Below the pieces are notes generated by a model. It saw nothing but the letters and a program-made list of their open reading frames with translations. It made no database searches and was not told the DNA's origin. Shown one piece after another: positions 34,819 through 44,088 of a stretch of 64,000 nt of DNA (positions are counted from its first letter, which is position 1; each line of letters starts with the position of its first letter). The stretch is from Paenibacillus oryzisoli (lineage in GTDB: Bacteria > Bacillota > Bacilli > Paenibacillales > NBRC-103111). The position numbers and the translations under genes are program-made. The stretch spans positions 1-64,000 of the forward strand of contig NZ_LYPB01000083.1 in the NCBI RefSeq assembly GCF_001653565.1. The letters are read 5' to 3'.

Positions 34819-34851
34819 AAAAAGGACCGTCAGATGTGACGGTCCTTTTTC
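34819..34851 (+). terminator. Terminator of the chemotaxis transducer gene
   Basis: AAAAAGGACCGTCA and TGACGGTCCTTTTT form a perfect stem with a 4-base loop. Confidence 0.9.
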
Positions 34852-34899
34852 GTTTACGTGAAAATTGAATTACTTATATTCAATCGGGATGTCTTTGTA

Positions 34900-34957
34900 G
34901 GCGCCGTTCTACAGTGAGATAGTCGAATTTTTCGACTATCTCACCCTCGCTGGCGCC
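34900..34957. repeat. Nested palindrome between convergent genes
   Basis: A perfect 13-bp inverted repeat (GTGAGATAGTCGA, 34914-34926 and 34932-34944) with a 5-base loop is enclosed by GGCGCC on each side (34900-34905, 34952-34957). It lies between the chemotaxis terminator and the end of pepF and has no T run, so it is not an ordinary terminator. Confidence 0.65.
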
Positions 34958-34984
34958 AACTTACGACTCATTCAATCCCTTATT

Positions 34985-36793
34985 TTACACACGTACCTTC
35001 GATTCAGTTAATTCCATGAATTGCTTCACATCTTGCGCGGCCATGTCGACAGCGCTTTGCCAGAAATCCGGCTGCGTGAGATCCACGCCTAGATGCTTCT
35101 GAGCGAGCTCCTCTACGTTCATGCTTCCTGTATCTCGAAGCAATGAGATGTACTTGTCTTCGAAGGATGCACCTTCCTGCACAGCTCTTGCATAGATGCC
35201 AGCACTGAACATGTACCCGAACGTATAAGGGAAATTGTAGAATGGCACATCTGTCGCATAGAAATGCAGCTTAGCCGCCCAGAAATGCGGATGATAGCTG
35301 CTCAAGGCATCCTTGTATGCGAGCTTCTGAGCATCGACCATGAGCTCATTCAAGCGCTCCACACTAACTAAGCCTTGACTGCGTTCCGCGTAGAAGTTCG
35401 TCTCAAAAATAAACCGCGCATGAATGTTCATGAAGAACGCGATCGCTCTTTGGATTTTATCCTCGAGCAACACTATGCGCTCATCATCCGTCGAAGCACT
35501 TTTCACAACTGCATCGGCAACGATCATCTCCGCAAACGTAGACGCCGTTTCTGCCACGTTCATGGCATACTCCTGCGCAAGCGCTGGCATATCCGTCATC
35601 ACATGCTGATGATAACCATGTCCTAGCTCATGAGCAAGCGTAGAGACGTTATTCAGCGTCCCGCCATACGTCATGAATATACGTGTCTCACCCGCTAGCG
35701 GGAATGAGGTACAGAAGCCGCCAGGGCGCTTGCCAGGGCGATCCTCCGCTTCAATCCAGCGCTTCTCGAAAGCTTCCTCAGAGAAGGCAGCAAGCTTCGG
35801 ACTAAACTGCTTGAATTGCTCTATGATTAGACTTGCACCATCGTCATAGGAGATCTTCTTAGAGGAATCCCCAAGCGGTGCGTCCACATCTACCCAAGCC
35901 AGCTTATCGACGCCAAGCAGCTTCGCTTTTCGATTTAGATACTCCACGAATAGTCCCTTATTGCGGTCAATAACGTCCCACATCACGTTCAAAGTCTTTT
36001 CTTCCATGCGGTTGATGGCTAGTGGTTCTTTATGTATGCTTTTCCAGCCTCTTGCCTTATAAACCTGAAGACGGAAGCCAGCTAGATGATTTAATGCTTC
36101 TGCACAGTATTCTTCTTTATCCGTCCATGCCTGTTCCCATTTATCAAATAGGTCTAAACGTTCTTCACGATTCTCCGTATGCAGCTTATTGAAAGCTTGA
36201 CCTGCGGATAATTCTACCTGCTTACCGTCAACTTCAACAGCCATACTGAATTGACCTACGGTCGAATTATACAAATCGCTCCACCCATGATAACCGTCAA
36301 CGGCCAAATCATTAATCAAAGCTTCTTGCTCTGGCGGAAGTTTCTCCTTCGCCAGTGCGCGACGTTCATCGAGTGAGAAAGCGATAGCTTGAAGCGGCTC
36401 TTGTTGTAACAAGGCTGCCCAAACCTGATCGGGAACCCCCGTCAGAATTTGATCAAAGTGAGTAAGGGAAGATAAATGCTCCGCATACAGGCTTTTGACT
36501 TGTCCGCTTAACACAGGTGCCTTCTTATCCTTCTGGTTGTCCGCTTGCAAACACCCCACGAATGAATCCGCCTCGTGAATGTGCATCACATTATGCTGAA
36601 GCAATTCAATCAATTGTGCCAGCGCCGAGGTATCCTCAACACTTTGCGGAGAAGCTGTACGACGTACTTGCTCTTGAAAAGCGGCAATCGACTCCTGAAG
36701 TTCCTTCAAGTGTGTAGCGAATGCAGGAGAATCACTTCCTCCAGGGAAAAATGTTTCAAGATTCCATGTTTGATTGAGAGGTAATGTTAACAA
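34985..36793 (-). CDS. Oligoendopeptidase F family metallopeptidase (M3)
   Basis: Cytosolic zinc peptidase of about 602 residues that degrades short peptides. The zinc site HELGHGYH is near residue 390, with the downstream conserved FAEMIVADAV and the C-terminal YHPHFWAAKLHFY and PFYNFPYTFGY blocks. A TTG at 36793 is preferred because AAAGGTGATC is well placed; a GTG at 36802 is the other option. It is convergent with the chemotaxis gene and divergent from the yycC-like gene. Confidence 0.92.
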   Translation of the reverse strand: MLTLPLNQTWNLETFFPGGSDSPAFATHLKELQESIAAFQEQVRRTASPQSVEDTSALAQLIELLQHNVMHIHEADSFVGCLQADNQKDKKAPVLSGQVKSLYAEHLSSLTHFDQILTGVPDQVWAALLQQEPLQAIAFSLDERRALAKEKLPPEQEALINDLAVDGYHGWSDLYNSTVGQFSMAVEVDGKQVELSAGQAFNKLHTENREERLDLFDKWEQAWTDKEEYCAEALNHLAGFRLQVYKARGWKSIHKEPLAINRMEEKTLNVMWDVIDRNKGLFVEYLNRKAKLLGVDKLAWVDVDAPLGDSSKKISYDDGASLIIEQFKQFSPKLAAFSEEAFEKRWIEAEDRPGKRPGGFCTSFPLAGETRIFMTYGGTLNNVSTLAHELGHGYHQHVMTDMPALAQEYAMNVAETASTFAEMIVADAVVKSASTDDERIVLLEDKIQRAIAFFMNIHARFIFETNFYAERSQGLVSVERLNELMVDAQKLAYKDALSSYHPHFWAAKLHFYATDVPFYNFPYTFGYMFSAGIYARAVQEGASFEDKYISLLRDTGSMNVEELAQKHLGVDLTQPDFWQSAVDMAAQDVKQFMELTESKVRV

Positions 36794-36946
36794 TGTGATC
36801 ACCTTTCCTTTCCACTTTTAATTAAATCATATCCCACTGCTTTCGCCAACTATCCGCATCTTCCTCATTGCTTCTCTTCACAAAGTATGATTCAATTATG
36901 TATAGTTCCTTCGGACTAAATCGGAACAGGATGGGTGATTTCTCAA

Positions 36947-37111
36947 ATGAAACCGTTACAAATTTCTCCTGAAACAGCTGTTAAGTTAGCGGAGCAGCTT
37001 AAAGTACCATTAGAACATCTCATGCATATGCCACAACATATTCTTCTACAGAAATTAGCAGAGCTCGCGAAAAGCACATCGTCAGACACGAGCGAATCGG
37101 AATCGAAGTAA
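36947..37111 (+). CDS. yycC: YycC-like small protein
   Basis: A 54-residue product starting MKPLQISPETAVKLAEQLKV with the family hallmark HMPQHILLQKLAEL, matching the YycC family of bacilli. GGGTGAT lies upstream of the ATG. The C-terminal tail is Ser/Glu-rich. Function is unknown. It sits divergent from pepF and just ahead of a small Cys-containing protein gene. Confidence 0.82.
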   Translation: MKPLQISPETAVKLAEQLKVPLEHLMHMPQHILLQKLAELAKSTSSDTSESESK

Positions 37112-37114
37112 CTC

Positions 37115-37360
37115 TTGATCCCTTTTGCCAACACTTGGCCTTACGACATTATCATGAAGGACATTTACGTGGCCCAATGTCCATTCTGTCTAAGTTCCAA
37201 TGTCTTGCTGCCGCTCAGAATTCATGAGCTTGAGTCCATACACGAGGGTAAGAAGAAACTGCTTGTCTTCCCTTGTTGTCATAACAAGTTGACGCTCGTG
37301 GATACAGATCGAGATTATTTACTAGCGGACACGGCGGTACGAAATAAACATAATTCATAG
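37115..37360 (+). CDS. Hypothetical small protein with zinc-ribbon-like cysteines
   Basis: Not recognised. The product has CPFC near its N-terminus and CCH about 30 residues later, spacing that could form a small zinc ribbon. The start is uncertain: TTG at 37115 lies 3 bases after the yycC stop and could be coupled, while ATG at 37154 gives 68 residues but has no clear ribosome binding site. Confidence 0.5.
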   Translation: MIPFANTWPYDIIMKDIYVAQCPFCLSSNVLLPLRIHELESIHEGKKKLLVFPCCHNKLTLVDTDRDYLLADTAVRNKHNS

Positions 37361-37387
37361 TTCATTGCAAGGAGCAAACGAACCTTT

Positions 37388-38497
37388 ATGAATGAGTACC
37401 TCATTCCTTTGACAAGCGCATGTACCTTAGTGACTTTAAATTATTTGGCCTTGAAAGTTCATAGCAAGATGTTAATTGATTCGCACGAACACTTATTCGC
37501 CTCGTTGCTTACGGGATTAGCCAGCATCACCATGATGCTGGTTCCACTCCCAGAAACATTCGGCCTGATTGATCTGCGCTCGTTACCCATCTTCATGGCT
37601 GGGTTGCGATATGGACTGCCTGTAGCCCTCTTCTCAACGCTATTGCCTGCTGGTTCTAGTCTAATCTCTCAAGAAAGCCAAGCCTGGTTCATCATCGCAC
37701 AAGACCTCATTGCCCCAGCCTTCATTAGCTCCTTTTTCCATAACAAAGAATATCGAAATGGCTTCATGGACATCCCTATTCGCATTGCGCTTCAAATATG
37801 TGGATTCGTTTTCATTATGCGTATACTTACCCACAGTTTTCTCGAACGCAGTTTATCTTGGTCTTATACCCTTGATCAATTGTTCATGTTTATGATTACA
37901 TCCGCCACCCTCTTCATGATTATTATTATGGTGAATGACGAGAACAATAATTGGCGACTGCAGCGCAAGCTCGAAATGCAAGCGAATCAAGATGGGTTAA
38001 CGAAGCTGCCCAACTTAAGAAGCTTTATGCCCATCGCTCAGAGTACCCTACATAAGCGTAAAATATCTATCATGATGATTGATCTCGATAACTTCAAACT
38101 ATATAACGATCGATTCGGACATTTAGAAGGCGATCAGTTGCTTCAAGAAATTAGCTCTGTACTACGTCAATTAATTCATGAGCAAGATTATCTAGCTAGG
38201 TATGGGGGGGAAGAATTCATCCTGCTTTGTACCGAAACAGATCCTGCTCGCGTCCTTAGCTACGGCCAAACATTATGTGCCTCCATTGCAGAATTATTTC
38301 TCTACAAAAAAAATGGCTTGGAAGCCGCTCCCATCTCCATATCTATCGGGATCTCAACTGCTGACTCTCCACGCATGGATCTTAAAACACTCATTTCGGA
38401 AGCTGATCACGCCCTATATCAATCCAAGCATACTGGCAAAAACCGTCCCACATTGTTCAAGCATCCACAGGGAATTGCACAAAAAATGAACGCTTAA
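37388..38497 (+). CDS. Membrane diguanylate cyclase (5TM-type sensor plus GGDEF)
   Basis: Five or six N-terminal helices (to residue 182) resemble 5TMR-LYT sensor modules; the GGDEF domain has GGEEF at 273-277, so c-di-GMP synthesis is expected. The inhibitory RxxD site eight residues upstream is altered (His264, Asp267), so product inhibition may be weak. GCAAGGAGC lies upstream of the ATG. Its likely effector in the window is the PilZ protein at 44089. An imperfect hairpin overlaps the stop codon. Confidence 0.88.
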   Translation: MNEYLIPLTSACTLVTLNYLALKVHSKMLIDSHEHLFASLLTGLASITMMLVPLPETFGLIDLRSLPIFMAGLRYGLPVALFSTLLPAGSSLISQESQAWFIIAQDLIAPAFISSFFHNKEYRNGFMDIPIRIALQICGFVFIMRILTHSFLERSLSWSYTLDQLFMFMITSATLFMIIIMVNDENNNWRLQRKLEMQANQDGLTKLPNLRSFMPIAQSTLHKRKISIMMIDLDNFKLYNDRFGHLEGDQLLQEISSVLRQLIHEQDYLARYGGEEFILLCTETDPARVLSYGQTLCASIAELFLYKKNGLEAAPISISIGISTADSPRMDLKTLISEADHALYQSKHTGKNRPTLFKHPQGIAQKMNA

Positions 38498-38537
38498 CCA
38501 TCCCGGTCAAAAACCGTTTTATGGCTAAGCGTTCATT
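38485..38537. repeat. Long hairpin at the 3' end of the GGDEF gene
   Basis: AATGAACGCTTA with CCAT pairs with ATGG and TAAGCGTTCATT across about 19 bases. The left arm includes the last codons and stop of the gene. No T run follows, so termination is uncertain. Confidence 0.55.
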
Positions 38538-38563
38538 GGGGTGTAGTACCCATCTATTCGCAA

Positions 38564-39265
38564 TTACGTAGCTTGCTTCATCTCATCCGGCAACTCTAGA
38601 CGCATAGCCAGCATATCTTCTCGCGTTGTGACCCATTGTTCACGACTTGCCCTAATCATCCCAGCATCCATAATCTTACGATCATTAATGACCCGAGAGA
38701 ACCATTTAACAGCCTCTTGGAAACGTTTTAATCTCCGGTTCAGCTCGCCTAGTAGATACATAAGCTTCGCATTATTCAGATCCATGCCTTCGGTTTCGAA
38801 TACATTCACATAGGCATCTAACGCAAATGCAAGAAAACGTTCTTCTTGCTCCCAGTCGCCTTTGTCCCGGTAATGCCAAGCCAAATGATGCAATAAACCA
38901 GCAACAACACGTGACTTCTCGTTTTTAATTTGAGCGCTTAAAAGCGCCAGCTTAAAGCACTGAATCGAATCTTCCCACGTTCTCTCCCTGCAATAATCCC
39001 GCATCGACCAGTTCTGAGCTACTTTTTCGTGGAACATGGCTCGTTCTCCCGGAGTCCATCGATCCGAGAAGTTCTCCGTATGCGCATACCCGCAAAAAGG
39101 ACAGATCCGCACAACGTAGAAATCAGGATTAATATCCTTATAGTAAAGACAGAAATCCGCATCTGTTCTGCTTGCCTTCTTGAAGCTAGGTCGAACCTTC
39201 TTCGTCTTAAATGTATTGGTACAGTAGGTGCATGTTACTGATATCTCATATAAGGGTTCGACCAC
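38564..39265 (-). CDS. DUF2225 family protein
   Basis: Uncharacterised Firmicute family of 233 residues. The N-terminus has a four-cysteine zinc ribbon (CTYC near 12, CPFC near 55), followed by a TPR-like helical region (LLHHLAWHYRDKGDWEQEERF and LLGELNRRLKRFQEAVKWF in pieces). The GTG start follows AAAGGCGGG. It may act as a scaffold; no enzyme motif is visible. It is followed 46 bases upstream on the genome by the truncated haemoglobin gene in the same direction. Confidence 0.85.
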   Translation of the reverse strand: MVEPLYEISVTCTYCTNTFKTKKVRPSFKKASRTDADFCLYYKDINPDFYVVRICPFCGYAHTENFSDRWTPGERAMFHEKVAQNWSMRDYCRERTWEDSIQCFKLALLSAQIKNEKSRVVAGLLHHLAWHYRDKGDWEQEERFLAFALDAYVNVFETEGMDLNNAKLMYLLGELNRRLKRFQEAVKWFSRVINDRKIMDAGMIRASREQWVTTREDMLAMRLELPDEMKQAT

Positions 39266-39310
39266 TTGAAATCCCGCCTTTTCCCTAATTCAGGTAGTAG
39301 GAAGAACGGA

Positions 39311-39703
39311 CTAGTCTTCCTCAGGTGTGTTGATGAAATGATACGCAGAACCTCTAAGCCGTTCTATAAGAAAAGCCTGTAAATCATCCGGCATGCCGAT
39401 GTCTGCCATTGCTTCTGTCATACAAGATAACCATGCATCCGCACGCTCTCTTGTAATCGGGAAAGGCATGTGCCTAGCTCGCATCATCGGATGACCATGG
39501 CGATCGGAATACAAAGTTGGGCCACCGAAAAATTGAGTCAGGAACAACGTTTGTTTCTCTATAACTGGATCTATGTTAGCTGGAAAAAGCGGCGAAAGTA
39601 ACGGGTGCTGCTGTACTTTCGGATAGAAGGCCTCTACCAAACGACTTACCGTTTCCGCCCCCCCCATTAACTCAAATATCGTTCTGTTTTTGCTCTCTGA
39701 CAT
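39311..39703 (-). CDS. Truncated haemoglobin, group II (YjbI-like)
   Basis: Two-over-two globin of 130 residues. The proximal haem ligand is the His of RARHMPFPI near residue 77; the group II features include FFGGPTLYSDRHGHPMM and the Trp of ADAWLSCM near 92. Such proteins bind oxygen or NO with high affinity. It is located between a small membrane protein gene and the DUF2225 gene, all on the minus strand. Confidence 0.92.
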   Translation of the reverse strand: MSESKNRTIFELMGGAETVSRLVEAFYPKVQQHPLLSPLFPANIDPVIEKQTLFLTQFFGGPTLYSDRHGHPMMRARHMPFPITRERADAWLSCMTEAMADIGMPDDLQAFLIERLRGSAYHFINTPEED

Positions 39704-39727
39704 ACAAAGAAACCTCGCAATTCGTAT

Positions 39728-39826
39728 TCAATAGTTCTCTAAATCCTCGTCCCCTGCTTGCATGAGCGTTTCTCGAATGACAAACACGAACATACAGACA
39801 ACCAATCCGGCAATGACACCTGTCAT
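39728..39826 (-). CDS. Small single-pass membrane protein, 32 residues
   Basis: The ATG at 39826 follows GGGAGTGAT. The product is MTGVIAGLVVCMFVFVIRE with an acidic C-terminal tail (GDEDLENY), i.e. one helix plus short tail. A longer frame from 39925 has no ribosome binding site. It probably shares a transcript with the globin gene 24 bases downstream. Confidence 0.6.
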   Translation of the reverse strand: MTGVIAGLVVCMFVFVIRETLMQAGDEDLENY

Positions 39827-40035
39827 TTGAATCACTCCCGACGTATAGGATTTAAGTTTTACTAGTTCTATTTTACCATAAAAACAAGGACTGAACAGTC
39901 CATAGTTTAAAATAAACAGACACATAGTCCTACTTCAGTGTGCATGTTTATCTACTTACTATGCCAATAAATTCGGGACGGTATGTATGTCCAAGCTTAT
40001 TCATATAGTTGAGTAAGAGGAGGTATCCACCGTTT

Positions 40036-41274
40036 ATGCCGAAACAAAACTTCACCCCAGCCTTACTTCTGTCATTTGTTACAATAGCCATCCTTGTATG
40101 TTTAGTCCTATTCCCGCATGACGGGTTTGGGGCCGCTTTGCGCGGCGTTTCCATTTGGTGGGATGTACTCTTCCCAGCCCTATTCCCATTCTTCGTCATT
40201 TCCGAAATTATGCTCGGCTTCGGGATTGTTCATTTCTTCGGTACACTGCTTGATCCGATGATGCGCCCTGTCTTCCGAATCCCTGGGATTGGCGGATTCG
40301 TGATGGCGATGGGTTTTGCCGCTGGATACCCTGTAGCGGCTAAGTTAACTGCACAGCTCTGGGAACAGAAGCTGGTCAACCGGGAAGAAGGTGAACGTCT
40401 TGTCGCCTTCACAACGAGTTCAGACCCCATATTTCTGATCGGAGCCGTTTCGATCGGATTTTTCCACGACGCCACCTTAGCTTTTATTTTGGCCATTGCC
40501 CACTATGGAGGCTCGTTTATAATTGGTCTCATCATGCGATTTCACGGCAGGAAAGCCCTGCCTACGCCTGGGCCAACTAGGGAGAGGGGATCTATATGGA
40601 AACAAGCCTTCCAGACGATGCATAACGCGAGATTACAGGATGGAAGATCATTAGGTATCTTATTAAGTGAATCGATTCTCCATTCTCTCCGCTTAATGTT
40701 CGTTGTAGGTGGACTTGTTGTCTTCTTCTCTGTCGTTCTAGAGGTACTTACCTCTGCTCAGGTAATGAATGTGTTCTACCTGTTGATTACTTCCCTCTTA
40801 TCCATCACAGGATTACCTCACGAGCTCTCGCAAGCGGTCATGAATGGGTTATTCGAAGTCACACTTGGCGCAAAAGCTGCAGGAGGTGCTCCCGCTTCGC
40901 TTGCCCTTTCCAGTAAAGTAGCAATAGGCGCCTTCATTCTTTCCTGGGCCGGCATGTCCGTCCATGCTCAAATTGTTAGCTTGTTAAGCCATACGAATAT
41001 GCGCTATCTCCCTTTTCTATTTGCCCGCCTCCTTCATGGCATTCTCTCTGCGGCTATTGTTCTCCTGATTTGGGAGCCTATGCAGCAATTTCGAAGTCAA
41101 CAGGCTGTATTCTTGCCGCAGTACGAAGCAAACTCACCCGTATTGAGCTATCTCCAACTTATTTTCCCGATAAGTGCGATGGTCTTTGTTGGTGCTTTTG
41201 CTGTCATCATGAGTCTCTATCTTGCATATTCCTTACTTAGACTGGTGTATGAAAAGGTTGGTGGAACAAGATAA
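40036..41274 (+). CDS. ylbJ: Sporulation integral membrane protein YlbJ
   Basis: Mother-cell membrane protein needed for heat-resistant spores in Bacillus, with about nine helices and two GATE-type nucleoside-recognition blocks (LFPALFPFFVISEIMLGFG and AAGYPVAAKLTAQLW). The ATG at 40036 has AGAGGAGGT upstream, with slightly long spacing; a TTG at 40009 lies ahead of that site. Length 412 fits. It ends one base before the preferred start of the glycogen phosphorylase gene. Confidence 0.91.
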   Translation: MPKQNFTPALLLSFVTIAILVCLVLFPHDGFGAALRGVSIWWDVLFPALFPFFVISEIMLGFGIVHFFGTLLDPMMRPVFRIPGIGGFVMAMGFAAGYPVAAKLTAQLWEQKLVNREEGERLVAFTTSSDPIFLIGAVSIGFFHDATLAFILAIAHYGGSFIIGLIMRFHGRKALPTPGPTRERGSIWKQAFQTMHNARLQDGRSLGILLSESILHSLRLMFVVGGLVVFFSVVLEVLTSAQVMNVFYLLITSLLSITGLPHELSQAVMNGLFEVTLGAKAAGGAPASLALSSKVAIGAFILSWAGMSVHAQIVSLLSHTNMRYLPFLFARLLHGILSAAIVLLIWEPMQQFRSQQAVFLPQYEANSPVLSYLQLIFPISAMVFVGAFAVIMSLYLAYSLLRLVYEKVGGTR

Positions 41275-41275
41275 T

Positions 41276-43873
41276 ATGGGAAACTACGATCATGTTTATA
41301 AAGGGAGAGAATATTCAGATATGTTAGCAGCTGACCCCCAAGAGGCCAAAGCTTTACCACAGGCGATTGAGCGACTTCGCGAGCTATCTTATAATTTATG
41401 GTTCAGTTGGAACTATGATGCGCTGCAGCTTTTTGAAAGCATGGACCCTGGCCGTTGGAAAGCCCTCGGTCACAATCCCGTTCGACTGCTCCATGAACTA
41501 GAGGCTCCTCAGCTTGAAGCATTAAGCCAGAACGCTGATTTCGTCGAGCGCTATCGCCAAGTCATGTTAAGATTCGATACGTATATGAATGAACCCGGTT
41601 GGTATTCAAACAACTATGCTGCCGGAGATGATGTGCAAATTGCTTATTTCTCTGCTGAGTTTGGTTTTCATGAATCGCTTCCGATTTATTCGGGCGGGCT
41701 TGGCATTCTTGCCGGCGATCACATCAAATCTTCGAGTGACCTAGGCATACCACTTTCAGGTGTGGGCTTACTCTATAAGAAAGGCTATTTCACGCAAAAA
41801 ATCGATGCGAACGGCAGTCAGCAAAGCGAATTATTCCCCTATGATTTTGAGCAATTACCCATTCGTCCTGTACTTCAAAATAACGAGCAGCTCACCGTTT
41901 CACTTGATATCTCCGGCCGCCAAATCACCCTCTTGGTTTGGGCTGCTAAGGTAGGACGCAATCTCGTCTTTTTACTGGATACCGATCATCAAGCCAATAA
42001 TGACGGAGATAAAGCTTTGACCGCGCAGCTGTATGGCGGGAATCAAGATATGCGGATTGCCCAAGAAATGGTGCTGGGCATCGGTGGAGTCAAGGTACTT
42101 CGAGCGCTCGGCATCTACCCGAATGTGTACCATATTAATGAAGGTCACGCAGCTTTCCTGACGTTAGAACGGCTGAAAGAACTGCTTCACTTGGGTCTTC
42201 CTTTTCATGTTGCGGTAGAGACTGTTCGCTCTGCCACCGTTTTTACGACCCATACGCCTGTTCCAGCGGGTCACGATACATTCTCCACTCAGATGGTGGA
42301 ACACTATCTCGGTCATCTTTTGGGCGAGCTGCCTCAGCATAGACAAAGCATTCTTTCATTAGGACTTGATCATAAGTCTGGTCAATTCAATATGACTCAT
42401 TTGGCGATGAATACGGCAGGACTGCGAAATGGTGTCAGCAAGCTGCATGGGCAGGTTTCACGCGAAATGTTCAAAGAATTCCATGGTCATATTGATGCCG
42501 GTGAGGTTCCCATCAGTTCGATCACGAACGGTGTTCATTTGGACACCTGGACCGCCCCTGCTTGGAAGGAACTGTTTGATCGATTCCTCCCTGGCACATG
42601 GCGTGAGGAGCAGTCTAACGAGCACCAATGGGCGCAAATCGAGGTTATTCCGAGCGAATCCATTTGGAAGGTTCATCAGCATTTAAAAGAAGATTTAGTG
42701 CGTTATGCACGGAATAATCTCATGGAGCAACGCAGGCGTAACGGTGAATCCGAAGAACGGATTGAAGAAGTTCGGCAGTATTTAAACCCTAAAGCCCTTA
42801 CAATTGGGTTCGCCAGACGCTTCGCCACCTATAAACGAGCCAATCTCATTTTCAATGATTTGTATCGTCTCAAGAAGCTAGTCAACGATCCCGAGCGACC
42901 TGTGCAATTTATTTTTGCAGGCAAAGCCCACCCTGCTGATTACCCCGGCCAAGATCTCATTCGAGAGATTTACCGTATTTCTCAGTTAAAAGAGTTTCTA
43001 GGTAAAGTCGTTATTCTCGAGAATTATGATATCAACATGGCCCGCTATCTCGTTCAAGGCGTCGATGTCTGGTTAAATAATCCCCGCAGACCTCTTGAGG
43101 CAAGCGGTACCAGCGGCCAGAAAGCGGCCATGAATGGCGTTCTTAATTTCAGTGTCCTTGATGGTTGGTGGGAGGAAGGCTACGACGGCAACAACGGCTG
43201 GGCTATCGGATCCACAGGAGCCGCGGACTGGGCCGCACAAGAGAAGGAAAATACGAAAGCGATTTATCACCTTCTGGAGAATGAGATTATCCCTCTATAC
43301 TACAATCAAGGTGAGATTCCTCATCAATGGATTGGACGCATGAAGCGATCCGTTCAATCGCTCAGCCCGGTCTATAACACGCACCGAATGGTGCAGGACT
43401 ATACGAATCTTTCGTATGTACCAACAGCCAAACGTGCTCGTCTTTTTGTAGCAGATCATTATGATGTGGCGACCAAAGTTGCCGATTACAAGCAGTTCAT
43501 CCGCAGCAACTGGCATCAGGTTCGAATTGTAAATATTGAGGACCATGCCGATAAATCGACTTCCGACCTTCCCTTAGATGAGATTCAGCCCTCTACGAAA
43601 GAAATCTCGGCGCAAATCCATTTCGGCCCTATTTGGCCGCAGGATACGGCAGTAGAAGTCATTTATTATGCAGAAAATGGCGAAACGTGGGAGCAGAAAA
43701 TCGTCCTCATGGCTCCCATCGGGGAACTTATTGAGCAATCCCAGCATTTTCAAGCCACCATTCCAGCCCATCTTGTTCATGGGCCACACTTCTCAATTCG
43801 TGTACGCCCCATCTCAATCAACTTTGCGCATTCGTTTGAACTCTCACTCGTTACCAGCACCTTAACTTCATAA
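41276..43873 (+). CDS. Alpha-glucan (glycogen/maltodextrin) phosphorylase
   Basis: GT35 phosphorylase of about 865 residues that releases glucose 1-phosphate from alpha-1,4-glucans. The pyridoxal-phosphate Lys is in GTSGQKAAMNG near residue 615; the N-terminal AYFSAEFGFHESLPIYSGG and GGLGILAGDHIKSSSDLG blocks mark the short TIGR02094-type subfamily. Start choice is between ATG 41276, right after ylbJ, and ATG 41321 with GGGAGAG upstream. No other glycogen genes are near, which is odd for this family. Confidence 0.92.
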   Translation: MGNYDHVYKGREYSDMLAADPQEAKALPQAIERLRELSYNLWFSWNYDALQLFESMDPGRWKALGHNPVRLLHELEAPQLEALSQNADFVERYRQVMLRFDTYMNEPGWYSNNYAAGDDVQIAYFSAEFGFHESLPIYSGGLGILAGDHIKSSSDLGIPLSGVGLLYKKGYFTQKIDANGSQQSELFPYDFEQLPIRPVLQNNEQLTVSLDISGRQITLLVWAAKVGRNLVFLLDTDHQANNDGDKALTAQLYGGNQDMRIAQEMVLGIGGVKVLRALGIYPNVYHINEGHAAFLTLERLKELLHLGLPFHVAVETVRSATVFTTHTPVPAGHDTFSTQMVEHYLGHLLGELPQHRQSILSLGLDHKSGQFNMTHLAMNTAGLRNGVSKLHGQVSREMFKEFHGHIDAGEVPISSITNGVHLDTWTAPAWKELFDRFLPGTWREEQSNEHQWAQIEVIPSESIWKVHQHLKEDLVRYARNNLMEQRRRNGESEERIEEVRQYLNPKALTIGFARRFATYKRANLIFNDLYRLKKLVNDPERPVQFIFAGKAHPADYPGQDLIREIYRISQLKEFLGKVVILENYDINMARYLVQGVDVWLNNPRRPLEASGTSGQKAAMNGVLNFSVLDGWWEEGYDGNNGWAIGSTGAADWAAQEKENTKAIYHLLENEIIPLYYNQGEIPHQWIGRMKRSVQSLSPVYNTHRMVQDYTNLSYVPTAKRARLFVADHYDVATKVADYKQFIRSNWHQVRIVNIEDHADKSTSDLPLDEIQPSTKEISAQIHFGPIWPQDTAVEVIYYAENGETWEQKIVLMAPIGELIEQSQHFQATIPAHLVHGPHFSIRVRPISINFAHSFELSLVTSTLTS

Positions 43874-43916
43874 TGAGAAAACTTCTACCGAAGCCATTTA
43901 ATGATGAGCGATATAG

Positions 43917-44003
43917 GAAAGCGGTTTTCGGTATCGAAAACTTAACTTTCCTATGTGGAAAAATTGGATAACCTCTGTTAAAGCCCCGTTTGGGGCTTTT
44001 CTT
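43917..44003 (+). terminator. Hairpins after the phosphorylase gene
   Basis: Two structures: a bulged palindrome at about 43917-43952 with perfect GTTTTCG / CGAAAAC arms, then a classical terminator at 43980-44003 (AAAGCCCC, GTTT, GGGGCTTTTCTT). Confidence 0.8.
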
Positions 44004-44088
44004 ATTGACTTAGATAAATTATGATGAGAAGAGAATTTACAGGATGTATAGGCAGATGTGAATGTAAATCTAACGACTTGGTGATGCT

